Source: Gonocerus acuteangulatus
Taxonomy: Eukaryota > Arthropoda > Insecta > Hemiptera > Coreidae
Assembly (NCBI GenBank): GCA_946811695.1
Contig: OX328123.1
Span: 37,289,054-37,353,053, forward strand
Direction of reading: 5' to 3'
DNA length: 64,000 nucleotides
Shown: one piece after another, positions 30,533 through 40,856 of the stretch
How the letters are laid out: each line of letters starts with the position of its first letter
Position numbering within the stretch: the first letter of the stretch is position 1
The notes under the pieces: generated by a model
Told to the model about the DNA's origin: nothing
Databases searched by the model: none
What the model saw: the letters and a program-made list of their open reading frames with translations, nothing else
Position numbers and translations under genes: made by a program

Positions 30533-33223
30533 CTATTCAGTTAATTGATCACGAGGCCAATGTCTCTTGAGCCTTCTAGGCGGATTTTTGGGGTGAGTTT
30601 GGGAGGAAAGTGTTTGTGCTCTAGGATTGGGATGGAAGGACAGTTTGGAATGAAACGTTAGGAAGCGGGATTTTGCCAGTTCTTGAACGAAAGGGATGTT
30701 GAGGTCACTATGAAGGGTTTTATTGGAAACATAGAAAGGAGCATTAACTATTTTGCGGAGGTCTTTGGATTGGAATGCCTGTATTCTCTGTATGTTAGAA
30801 GTTTTAGTTGTACCCCAGAGTTCAAGTCCGTAAGTCCAAATAGGTCGGATTATGGTTTTGTAAACAATGAGTTTGTTGTGTATTGTCAGTTTTGATCAAG
30901 GTCCCAGTAGTCGTCGTAAGAGTCCGTATCTCCTGTTCAGTTCCTGTCTTTTCAGTCGGGTGTGTGGGTTCCAAGTGAGTCTACTGTCCAGTAATAATCC
31001 CAGGTAGCGCACCTCGTTGGATATGGGGAGTTCGTGGCTGAATATGATGACTAGAGGGCAGGTTCTCTTATTGAGGGTGAATGTGATTTGGCAGCATTTC
31101 TCAGGATTCACCTTTATTTTCCACTTGTTGCACCAGTGCTCGACAGATTCCAGATGTTCTTGTAGATAACAGGAAGCAGTTACGGGGTCAGGAGAGGAGG
31201 AAAATATGGCTGTATCATCAGCATAGGTAGTTAAGTGGGTGCTGGGGTGGGTAGGGATGTCTGCGGTGTATAAAAGGTAGAGGAGAGGACCAAGAATACT
31301 TCCCTGTGGTACTCCGGAGGAAATGGGATGGGAACTAGACAATGCGGAACCGGATCTTACTTGGAAGGAGCGGTTAGATAGATAGGATTGCAGGATTAGG
31401 AAATATGTGTGAGGAAGTATGCGCTTTATTTTGTATAACAACCCCGGTTGCCAAACACGATCTAACGCTTGGGCGACGTCGAGAAAGGCACTCGTGCAGT
31501 AGTTTCTACTTTCAAGCGCATGGGATATGGTGTCAACAACGCTGAAGCATTGTTGGATGGTTGAATGCTGAGGACGAAAACCAAACTGGTGATCTGGTAA
31601 GGAATTTGGAGGGATCGTGGACAGAATTCTTTTAAGGAGAAGTTTTTCAAATATCTTGGATATAATTGGGAGCAAACTGATAGGGCGATAGGAAGATGGA
31701 TTCTTGGGAGATTTCTGAGGTTTAGGTATAAGGATTATTATCGAATGTTTCCATGGATTTGGGAAGTGGGTAGTACGTAGGATTGAATTGAATATGTAGG
31801 CGAGGAAAATAATTGCTTTGTGAGGTAGATTTTTTAGGATTAGGGCTGTTATAAGGTCATAACCGGGAGATTTTCTTGGGAGGTGTCTGATAATGTATTT
31901 AACTTCTGCAGGATGGAATGCTTTAGGAGGAAGGGAGAGTGGAAGAGGGGTATTCAGGTAATCTTGTATTTCTAGGTCTTGGGAGGAGCTGGTTTCTGGA
32001 TGAGGGGAAAAAGTAGATTCCAGATGGGAAGCGAATAGTTCGGCTTTATCTTCATCACTTCTAGCCCAAGTTTCGTCGCTGCGTTGAAGAGGTTGAGGAA
32101 CGGAATGGAATTTTAGGATTTTACGGGTGGCTTGCCAGAGAGAGTTGTCTTCGGTGGTGAGTGATTGGAGGTAATCATTAAAGGATTCAGATCGGAATTC
32201 GGATAAGGCTTTTTTTAGGAGGCGAGTAAGTCGATTGAAGGAAGTGTGGTCGGATGGGTAACGAGACCTCTGCCAGCGAGCCCTTGCTTGGCGCTTAGCT
32301 GACAAGAGATTAAGGATGTGGTCTGGGAGTTGAGGCTTAGGGTGAAAAGGGAGACGAGTTCTTGGCCTGCTTGAGCTCAGAGCACTGTCTTGTATGGCTT
32401 TTGTGAACATCAAAACAGCCTCATCCACGTCGGATGAAGTTTTCAAGGGAACATTGAGATCTATGAGTTGAGAGAGTTGTTGACGAAACAACTCCCAGTT
32501 CATAGGCCCTGGTGTGAGAGTGGGATTGCTGGAGCGTGGTAGAGGAGAGGTATTCAGGACGAGTAGGATGGCTGAGTGATCGGATGAGAGTTCAAACAGT
32601 GATTGAACCGAGTATGATATTCCTCGTAGGCCAGAAGTGATGAAGAAATCGACAAGGTCGGGAGTGCGAGAGGGGTCGGTTGGCCAATATGTAGGAGAAT
32701 CAGAGGAAATGGTGTCATAATTTTGGGATTGAAGGATGTCATAAAGAATTCTGCCACGAGGATTGGTAAGACGGCTTCCCCATCTGGGATGTTTCGCATT
32801 GAAATCAGCCCCTATGAGAAAGTGAGGACCAAAGGATTGGAATAGAGTGAGGAATTCAGGTTGGTAAATGGTAAAATTTGGAGAGAAATACGCCGCAGAA
32901 ACAATTATATTGTAGGATGAAAGGGAAAGGGAAATTGAACTTACCTGCATGCTGTCTGTCGAGAGAGTGGAGTGCGAAAAGTGAGCCAAAGAACTTTTCA
33001 CCATTACTGCTGCTCCATGCCGGGAATCGGAGGGATGGTCTGCCCTGTAGCACACATAGCCTGGGATTGAGAAGTAGTTTGTGGTAAGTAGGTGTGTTTC
33101 TGTAATCAGTGCGATGTCGATGTTTCTTTCTGTAAGTAGGAGTTCAAGCTCGAGTCGTCGTGAGATAAGTCCGTTAGCATTCCATAGGATTATGGTGAGG
33201 GAATTGGGATTAAAGGAAATCAT
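30533..33223 (-). pseudogene. Jockey-type ORF2 (endonuclease-RT) with one stop
   Basis: 897 codons in one frame, broken by a single TGA at 30896-30898. Residues about 1-230 are an AP-type endonuclease that nicks the target ('WNANGLI', 'GADFNAKHPRWGS', 'SSDHSA'). The reverse transcriptase follows, with 'GFRPQHST', 'FLDVAQALDRVW', 'GVPQGSILGP' and 'YADDTAIFSS' (near residue 668). The segment after the TGA is the usual C-terminal tail, ending at TAG 30533-30535. The truncated product would keep all EN and RT motifs but lose about 120 residues. Confidence 0.9.
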
Positions 33224-34554
33224 TTAAGAAGTTTCGGAAGAATGTCGGAAATTAGGGAGGTCATAAGGGAGATAAGAGGAGTTAGTAATGTTTCCAACTT
33301 ATTTAGGAACGAGGAAAACAGGTTGAAGGGATCTTGGGGTGTAGGAGTGGGAGGAACAGGGGGAGCATTAATAGGTTTAGGAGAGGAAACTGATGGGATA
33401 TTCTTCTGGGAGGTTTGGGAAGGAGGTGTGAGGTTTTGTGCTGGGGTTGGGGTGGTTGGTGGTTTTTGTGCTGGCATTGGATTGGGTTGAGGATTTACCA
33501 GCACATTCTTTTGCCTAGAGGAGAGAAGAGAGGCATACGAGACATTTGGCCTCCGAGGTGAAGTTGCTGATGTGGAAGGCTGCTGAGGCTGAGTATGTGT
33601 GGCATCTTTGATGGCAGAAGCCTGTACGTTGGTCAGACGGGTTGCGCTGCTCGTCCTCTGCCGTTGAGTCCTAAGAGTTCTGAGGGCCTTGTAGACATCG
33701 CATCCTTTGTAGTTGGCTGGATGATTGTCGCCACAGTTGGCGCAGGTTGCAGGTGCGTCTTTGGGTTTAGCGCAGTCTTCAGACTTGTGCTGCTCGCCAA
33801 ATTTAACGCACTTAGGTGCGTGGTTGCAGTAGCTTTTGGTATGGTTATATTCTTGGCATTTGTGACATTGAGTTAATTCGCGTCGACGGCGGGGCTCTTC
33901 CACTGATATCTTGGTGTAGAGAAGATATTGTTCTTTAAATATTTCTCTGCTTTTTTCGGCCTTTTCCAGATCCACGAAAAAGAGAGGAAGTTGTGCTTTC
34001 GTTGTCGGATGGCGAACATTAATTATTCTTTTAACGTTATAGCCAAGATCCTTCAAAGCATTTGCGATGTCTTCAGGAGGTGTGGTATGATGTAAATTGC
34101 GAATGACGACTCTGTATGCTTTTTCCTCGGGCAATTGATAGCAGTGATAATCGGCTTCGATCTGGTTTAAACTTTTAATAATTGCCCTGTAGGCACCACT
34201 GTCGGTAGCACTGATCGCTATGTTATTAAATCTGGCTCTGCAAGAGAAAGATTTTTCTCCAGCAGCTTGACTGAGACGAGAGCAGAGGTTTTTGTAATTT
34301 TTAATGTTTCTGACGTAGATGTTAGGCGGCTTCTGGTCTGTTTTTGCTACTGAAAGGAGATTTTTATTAATTTGAGATACATTTTGATTTTCAGTTATGT
34401 TTGATCCTTTTTGCTGTTTGGCTTTAGGCGATAAATTAGTAGAAGTTTTCTTACGAAGACGTTTACGTCTTCCCTGAGTAAAATTTTCGCCGTCTTGAGT
34501 AGAGGTAGATTCCAAGAAAGTGTACTGTTGCTCACTGTCCATTGTCGTAGACAT
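33220..34554 (-). CDS. Jockey-type ORF1 (Gag-like, zinc knuckles)
   Basis: 444 residues from ATG at 34554-34552 ('MSTTMDSEQQ'); this start is chosen because upstream in-frame codons lie in the tRNA-like 5' UTR. The centre holds the domain common before Gag knuckles in jockey elements ('LKDLGYNVKRIINVRHP'), then three Cys/His knuckles (near residues 265-320), and a Pro/Thr/Gln-rich tail. The second knuckle reads 'CVKFGEQHKSEDC', so the usual second Cys is Phe. The stop overlaps the ORF2 start (ATGA), which fits reinitiation. The product is expected to bind element RNA as a ribonucleoprotein. Confidence 0.88.
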   Translation of the reverse strand: MSTTMDSEQQYTFLESTSTQDGENFTQGRRKRLRKKTSTNLSPKAKQQKGSNITENQNVSQINKNLLSVAKTDQKPPNIYVRNIKNYKNLCSRLSQAAGEKSFSCRARFNNIAISATDSGAYRAIIKSLNQIEADYHCYQLPEEKAYRVVIRNLHHTTPPEDIANALKDLGYNVKRIINVRHPTTKAQLPLFFVDLEKAEKSREIFKEQYLLYTKISVEEPRRRRELTQCHKCQEYNHTKSYCNHAPKCVKFGEQHKSEDCAKPKDAPATCANCGDNHPANYKGCDVYKALRTLRTQRQRTSSATRLTNVQASAIKDATHTQPQQPSTSATSPRRPNVSYASLLSSRQKNVLVNPQPNPMPAQKPPTTPTPAQNLTPPSQTSQKNIPSVSSPKPINAPPVPPTPTPQDPFNLFSSFLNKLETLLTPLISLMTSLISDILPKLLK

Positions 34555-34597
34555 TTTAGAAAGAAAAAATGTAAAAAAAAAAATTTGTGAAAAATTT

Positions 34598-34651
34598 GGG
34601 ATCGAACAACTGATCTTCAGCCGAGAGTCGACTACGGAGTAACTGAGCCAA
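34598..34651 (-). promoter_or_regulatory. tRNA-like A and B boxes in the LINE 5' UTR
   Basis: On the minus strand 'TTGGCTCAGTTA' (34651-34640) resembles a pol III A box and 'GTTCGATCCC' (34607-34598) a B box. They are about 33 bases apart, with 'CTGAAGATC' between them recalling a tRNA-Phe anticodon arm. It is not a full tRNA gene (no paired acceptor). It may be a tRNA-derived internal promoter element. Confidence 0.45.
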
Positions 34652-35734
34652 GGAGGCCTGTCTATAGAGAGTGTTGCTGGGAAAAGTATCTCCCACTCTG
34701 CAGGGGCTCCTATGCACCAGGAGCGGGACTCTACAGGCAAGCCCCCCACCACTAGGCCTACTAGCAGCGAGGGCTAGATAATCTATAAATGATTGTAACT
34801 TCACTTACAGATTGTAGGTAAACTACGATGTCTGGGTGAACGATATTTCACTGAAGTGTGCACTGAAACTATGTCCATCAGTGTGCCAATTTTCGTAAGA
34901 AAATGTGACCACTGACCACCACTTTGCACTGATAAAAACGAGAGTTTTTAAGGAACGCTATGTCTCACTCAAAAGCTATTACACGACTACCGAGAACTGA
35001 TGGAAGTCTTTTTTTATACGTTCCTAGAATGCGGCTAGAATATTAGTTCAAAATTATATTAGTAGACTTTTATTTTGGTGTCCATTCTGTTTCTAGAGTT
35101 CCTTCATTTATGATCATATTCATAGACAATAACCTTATTTTATATTTATTTTGTGATTCCCTGGCAGCTTTGAATTTACTGTGACATTTTAAACTACAAA
35201 AAATGCCTATTCATGTTTCTTTTTAATTATATAAGACACAACAACAACAACTTTTCTTTTGTTATTAATAAAAATTTATTTTTGTTTCTGTTTGAACAAA
35301 TGCTGAAATCAACTGTCTTCGGCTTTATGAATACGGCTATAAGTGTCATGAAAACAAAAAAAATATTTTATTTCTAGACCTACTTGTTCAATATTGTTCA
35401 TAAGTACATTGTACCTAATACCTAATACTTGTAAATATCTATATTTGTTAAAAAGTGTATACCTCTTACCTACTTGTAAATATCTACTTGTTAAGAAGTG
35501 TATATGTAAATTACACCCAAATAAAGTCTCATTATTATTACTCTGAATTTACCTTTGTTCTTTTTTATCCACATAATAAAGTCATCTCTTTGTAGGCTGC
35601 TAGCATTCCAGCACCCTATTATAAAGTGCGGGCACTCTAACTAGTGGAATCCTATTTTAGGTTGAAATATGTGGAATCCTATTTTAGACTAAAATGTCCT
35701 ATTTCAAAATACTGGCACTGAGTCACAGTTTTCA

Positions 35735-36300
35735 GGCTGCCGGCAGGCTGTTTTTTTTCTCAGTGTGTGGCTGAGTTTCAGAGGGGCTGGACGAACTTGA
35801 AATTTCTTCTTGTTGACTGGTTCCAGGTTGAGGTGAAACGCTTTCAGAATCGCTGCATTCCTCAGAACTAAGACGGAGCTTACTCGGATTTGGTGGGATG
35901 GGCATGGAGGCATCATGTGGAGCTGGTCTCATGGCAGAGGGGATGTTGGGATAAACAATTTTCTTTTTGCTCTTGAACGAGAAACCTTTGATTGTGGTCA
36001 TGCAAAAATAGCAATCGGTCACGTGATTTTTAGGTTCTCGCCATATCATGGGAACTGCAAATGGCATTGACTTATGTGTGCCACTTAGCCAACCAGTCAG
36101 AGAACGTGAGCATGAACTACAGCATATTTTAGGAGCCCAGGATTGGTCCTGATCACTTACTTTACATCCAAAGTATAACTCGTATGCCTTCTTCACCAGC
36201 GGAGTCAGAGGTTTCTGAGTGGACTTGAATGTGACTTCACCACAAACATAGCAAAAGGAATCAGGCTTATTTATACAATGTCGTGACGTTGCAGAGAAAA
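35735..36300 (-). pseudogene. Unassigned transposon protein, N-terminal part
   Basis: Minus-strand frame with several paired cysteines: 'CYVCGEV' (near 36250), 'YELYFGCKVSDQDQSWAPK', 'ICCSSCSRSLTGW', 'MPFAVPMIWREPKNH' and 'CYFCMTT', then a Ser/Pro-rich linker cut by the foldback end at about 35761. The continuation is at 23415-22268. This N-terminus, with its pairs of CxxC motifs, probably binds zinc. I recognise the family as widespread and uncharacterised in arthropod genomes. The true start was not found; the frame runs open to about 36300. Confidence 0.6.
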
Positions 36301-36842
36301 AGTGAACTGTTCCCAGAACAACGATAGCACAACTGAATATCCAAATAAGTGCCTTTAGCGAAAGCCGAATAGTGACAAGAGAGGGGCTGAGTGGGAGGGG
36401 GGGGGGAGTTGGGGTATTGAGGGTGAAAGGGGGGCAGGTAAGGATTTGAATGAAAAGGATACCACCATAAAAGAGAAAGGAAGGTCATTCCCCTAAAGAT
36501 CCAGGTAGAGACCAAATCCCTGCCTCAAGATCAAAAACTGAAAAAACACTTTTAGCCATATTTCTTCAACCACTTGTAATATTCCCATCAAATTTTTTTT
36601 CGTTCAAATATACTTCATTGCGCTCAAAATCATCGGGCTTTTGAATTTTTTTCACTATGTTTTGATGCCGAAAAAAAATTCGTCAAATTTAAAAAAAACT
36701 CACATTTTTGGATAAAAAACTAGAATTTCTCAAGAAACTGTGCGTGATAGACAGAATCTGACTTCAAATTCGTGTTCAGCACATTTGAAAACAGTAAGAA
36801 ATCATGTTTTGGTTTGAAGGAGGATTTTCGTGCAGAACAGTG
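36301..36842. other. Right end region of the CACTG transposon, no gene
   Basis: Contains poly-C/G runs (36397-36405) and A+T-rich sequence leading into the right terminal repeat. No gene is seen. Confidence 0.5.
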
Positions 36843-37607
36843 TTATTAATTTGCTTGCAGAGTTATGTTTACACATGGTACCTACTACACTACGTAATAA
36901 ATACAAAAAACCTCATATTATCTTATTTTGATCTAACGCAGGAACAGGATTCAGTCCCTCTAGTGGTAGAAAGCGCTCCTTGCGGATCCTTTGTGAACCT
37001 ACGTCTAGCGGGCTTTTCTATTGAAATATATTACAAAGTAACCCCCCCCCCTTCCGATTGACCGATTCAGCTCATTTTTACAACACTTTTTTCTCATGAG
37101 TTACCCACGACGTATACCGCGTTTCGTTACTAGACAGCAAAAATTACGACCGGTATGAGTATATTAGTAATTTTGGTCCGGAGTAAACCCCCCCCCCTCC
37201 TAATGAACCGATTTAGTTTATTTTTACAACACATATTTACCTGTATATTACCACTATGAATACCGAGTTTCGTCGAAATATACCAAAAATCACGGCTGGT
37301 AGTGGCAAATTGGTACTGTGGGTCCGGAGTAAACCCCCCCCCCCCCCCCCCTCCTAATGAACCGATTTAGTTCATTTTTATATCTCACTTTTCTCTCTCT
37401 ATTAGCACTACGAATACCAAGTTTCGTTGAAATATAACAAATATTACGGCTGACATGGTCAAATTAGTGTTTTGGGTTCGGGGTAAACCCCCCCTTCCGG
37501 TGGACCAACTTTGGTGGTTAACGAACTCGTTCAATCGTTTGCTAATTGAATGCTGTATACCAAGTTTCGTCGAAAAAACAAAAACTCTGGCCGCTATCGT
37601 GTTAACA

Positions 37608-37667
<60 letters not shown>

Positions 37668-37770
37668 CGGTGTCTACTCGGTAGGATCGATAAAGATTTG
37701 AAGAAATTTTTCAAAAATTCCGTCATGAGTCCAACCTCAATACTTTCCTTCGGAGGAAAGTGCTAAAAAA

Positions 37771-39348
37771 AGTCCGACTCGCAGGAACTGCGTCATCTTA
37801 GCGCGGTTCCATTCATATCCCTAGTGTTATTTTGTAGACTTAGAATAGAAACAGTTATTACTTTGTTTGGATCATTCGTAATGTAAACAAATATGAAAAA
37901 AAAAAAAACAAGATTTTCGGCTAGGGATGAAACTATCCTAAGCAGAAATTACTCTTTCTGCCGTCCCAAGTTTCTGTCTACGAAGACTCTTCTACGAATA
38001 TATTTCTAATTTACTTAACTTGCAGTGCTAACATATCCATTTTACTTTTAAATGCAATTAAACAAAATAAAATTGTACATGAAAATGAGAAAGTAGTGTT
38101 ATTTTTTATTGAACTACGGCCACATTCAACCACAAAATATAATTATATTTCTAGTATAGCATTTGGCTGCATGACTTCCTACAGGTAAAGGTAACTGTCA
38201 GCTGTCCTAGAATGCTTGATGAGAACAATGAATCTTGATTTATGAAGTGCAATAAAAGCCTACCTGAACCGGCCTACTACCTCGACCCGGACTGACCCTA
38301 CACGGAGAATATTTACGTTTTCAGTTCTGTTACAGGTTCAAAGAATTTGTATTTATTCCCCTGTTTTATTGAGAAATACATCCTCCTCCTAGAAGCAATA
38401 ACAAAATAACAAGAAATAAAAACAGACAAAAAGAACCACGTATAAATAAACGAAATCAATTATCGTTTATCAAACTTCTAAGTTATATGTACTTATTTCT
38501 CCGTTTGACATCGCCTAATCAAAACTTTCTTCAGAACCTGTTTTCTAGAGCATTTAGTAAACTTTCGAATGGTAACCATCCGTTTACCAAGATTCTCAAC
38601 CGTTTTCGAGATATTAAGGAAAGTATACGAAGTTTCCAAAGCTTTTCATCTCTATTAATAAATTATTTTAATTTAACCCTTCCTCCAAACGTAAGTAAAT
38701 TTTCAGCATACTAGTTTTGATGAAATTAGAACATGCAGAAAATGTTTCAACTGAATCCCATAATTCGAAGTACCAAAATCAAAGACAAAAAGAACCGTTC
38801 GAATAAACAAAATCAATTACTTCAAAGTTTAAGCACTTATTTATCCGATTGACATCGCTTATTCAAAACTTTCTTTAGAACCTTTTTTGTAGACCATTTA
38901 GTAAGCTTTCGAATGGTAACCTTTCGCTTCCCAAGATTGTCAACGGTTTTCGAGATACTAACGAAAGTATTAAAGGTTACCAAAACTTTTCTTGTCTGTT
39001 AATAAAATATTTTATTCTAACCCTACCTTTACTCCAAACGTAACCAAAATTTCAACATATTAGTGTTGATAAAATTCGAACTTGCAGAAAATGTTTTAAC
39101 TGAATCCCATAATTCTAAGTACCAAAATCAAAGACAAAAAGAACAGTTCGAATAAGCGAAATCAATTACTTAAAAGTTGTAAGCACTTATTTCTCCGATT
39201 GACATCGCTTCTTCAAAACTTTCTTTAGAACCTTTCTTGTAGACCATTTAGTAAGCTTTCGAATGGTAACCTTTCGCTTCCCAAGATTCTCAACCGTTTT
39301 CGAGATATTAAGGAAAGTCGGCGCTAATGACCTAGAAGTAGATGCGCC

Positions 39349-39396
<48 letters not shown>

Positions 39397-40396
39397 AAGG
39401 AAAGTATACGAAGTTTCCAAAGCTTTTCATCTCTATTAATAAATTATTTTAATTTAACCCTTCCTCCAAACGTAAGTAAATTTTCAGCATACTAGTTTTG
39501 ATGAAATTAGAACATGCAGAAAATGTTTCAACTGAATCCCATAATTCGAAGTACCAAAATCAAAGACAAAAAGAACCGTTCGAATAAAGTTCCCAAAACC
39601 TTTTATTATTTCTGACAACAGAAAATTGGTCTCATTTTACCTATCCTGTTTTACACACACATACATTTTCCTTACAAATACAAAATAAGCAATTACAAAA
39701 ATAAAAAGCAATAAAAAACCAAGGGAAAGAGACAAAAATTACAAAAAGAACGACAAAAACCCGTTCATAAGAACAAAACAGACGTATTTGAAGTTTTAAG
39801 CACTTATTTCTCCGATTGACATAACCTAATCAAAAATAGTTTTAGAATCATTTTTGTAGAGAATTTAGTAAGCTTTCAAATAGTTTTAATCCACTTACCA
39901 CGATTTCCCAACCGTGTTCGAGATATTAATGAAAGTATACGAAGTTTCCAAAACTTTTCATGTCTGTTCATAAAATATTTTATTCTAACCCTTCCTTAAC
40001 TCCAAACGTAACATAACTTTCAACATATTAGTTTTAATGAAAGTAGAACATGCAGATAATGTTTCAACTGAATCCCGTTATTCTAAGTACCCAAACCAAA
40101 AACGGTATTCAAAAACTATTTTTCCAATTTTCTCGACAACGGTTAAAGCTATCGCCTTGAAAATGGTTTTATTCGTTTTCCTAGCCCAAGATGCCTATAA
40201 AACGAGTACTTACAAGCTTATGAACTCAAAAACGTAAGCGTTACGATTTTTTATGCGCGAATTTCGCCCCAAACGCCATCTTCCAGTGGGCGGATTTTGC
40301 TGTTTAACGAACTTGACCTTTCAAATTGGACGACAGATTTTTGCACCAAATTTCATCAAAATCGGACCATTCGTCTTCTACCTAGAGAGCGAACAG

Positions 40397-40463
<67 letters not shown>

Positions 40464-40856
40464 TATACATATATATGTATGTATTAATATAATACAATTC
40501 ATATAATAATATAATATAATTCATTCCCTTGATAACCACCGAGGACGACACATAGCAGCCTGAAGAAGTCGGAGATGAACCCGACGAAATATTGCGATGG
40601 AGAGAGGAGCGACACCGCTGGAGAAAGAAGCCGTTCCATACATACATGTGATACCCAGCGATGCAATTTAAAACAAAAAATACATATATATATATATATA
40701 TATACAAATTTGAACCACCGTTATTTTCGGTTTCTAGGGGTTCTGCAACGCGAAATTTTCTAGTCGGCACTTCCGGATTGTTTCATTGTATCAACCTTAT
40801 AAGCGGGGTTCCTCCCTATGGGGGAGGGAGGAACCGCGCTAAAAGTGGGCTAAACA
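37771..40856 (+). mobile_element. Q-family HINE-like repeat with about 350-bp internal tandem units
   Basis: Head 'AGTCCGACTCGCAGGAACTG' with 'TTAGCGCGGTTCC', and tail 'GGAACCGCGCTAAAA' after a hairpin. Four diverged internal units start near 38470, 38830, 39170 and 39780; each contains 'cttatttctccgattgaca' or similar, 'gtaagctttcgaatggtaac' and 'gagatattaaggaaagta'. TA tracts lie at 40399-40458 and 40683-40704. A tiny retroposon interrupts the third unit. There is no coding capacity. Confidence 0.65.
39319..39393 (+). mobile_element. Micro-retroposon 1: 32-nt hairpin plus poly(A)
   Basis: A 32-base body from 'CGGCGCTAATGACCTAG' to 'GCGCCGT' is followed by about 43 A. Perfect 12-bp target duplications ATTAAGGAAAGT lie at 39307-39318 and 39394-39405. 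The body ends (CGGCGC / GCGCCG) can pair. The twins are at 45481-45522 and 57612-57687. Confidence 0.85.

Larger units (their letters stand above)
30188..34991 (-). mobile_element. Full-length jockey-type LINE, 4.8 kb
   Basis: Bounded by perfect 10-bp target duplications GAGAACTGAT (30178-30187 and 34992-35001). The minus strand begins 'GGTAGTCGTG', has a 5' UTR of about 440 bp, ORF1, ORF2 overlapping by ATGA, a 3' UTR of about 290 bp and a long A tail (T-run 30188-30232). The left arm of the foldback element keeps the empty site. Full length and near-open frames show a recent insertion. The layout (Gag-like ORF1 with zinc knuckles, ORF2 with AP endonuclease and RT, no RNase H) is that of the jockey clade. 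Confidence 0.93.
23424..35761. mobile_element. Giant foldback element: about 1-kb inverted arms, 37-bp loop
   Basis: The left arm (23424-25765) and right arm (25803-35761) are inverted copies once later insertions are set aside. They meet at a 37-bp loop, 25766-25802. Outer ends share 'GAGAAAAAAAACAG'. The arms share 'aaaataggattccac' near 23490 and 35650, and match again through the 24-bp inner stem around the loop. The left arm has an extra 240 bp of minisatellite-like sequence (23571-23820). No gene of its own is seen. It lies inside the coding region of the CACTG transposon, splitting the protein. I could not define its target duplication. Confidence 0.8.
21973..36842 (-). mobile_element. 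CACTG-ended DNA transposon with unassigned protein
   Basis: The ends are CACTGTTCTGCA at 21973 and its complement TGCAGAACAGTG ending at 36842. Imperfect homology continues inward for about 100 bp ('gtgctgagtccgaatttgaa' against 'gtgctgaacacgaatttgaa'). TTA flanks both ends (21970-21972, 36843-36845), a 3-bp target duplication. CACT(A/G) ends with a 2-4 bp duplication are features of the CACTA/CMC group. Its one gene, on the minus strand, is a broken protein of a family I know only as uncharacterised and common in arthropods. Without the nested foldback element it would be about 2.5 kb. Confidence 0.65.
21816..37768 (+). mobile_element. P-family repeat, copy 2, split by a 14.9-kb insertion
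   Basis: The head at 21816-21972 matches 15516-15670 and breaks at 'gatcaatta'. The match resumes at 36843 ('ttaatttgcttgcagag') and continues through tandem repeats and a TA tract (37609-37664) to the hairpin tail at 37768. Copy 1 is the uninterrupted reference. Everything from 21973 to 36842 is a later insertion. Confidence 0.75.

Noticed and set aside
33242..33490. Gly/Val-rich plus-strand frame
   Set aside because: Antisense of the Pro/Thr-rich tail of jockey ORF1.
40399..40492. Open frames of alternating Ile/Tyr at TA tracts (also 37609, 46277, 51791, 61514)
   Set aside because: They are translations of TA microsatellites and have no coding character.
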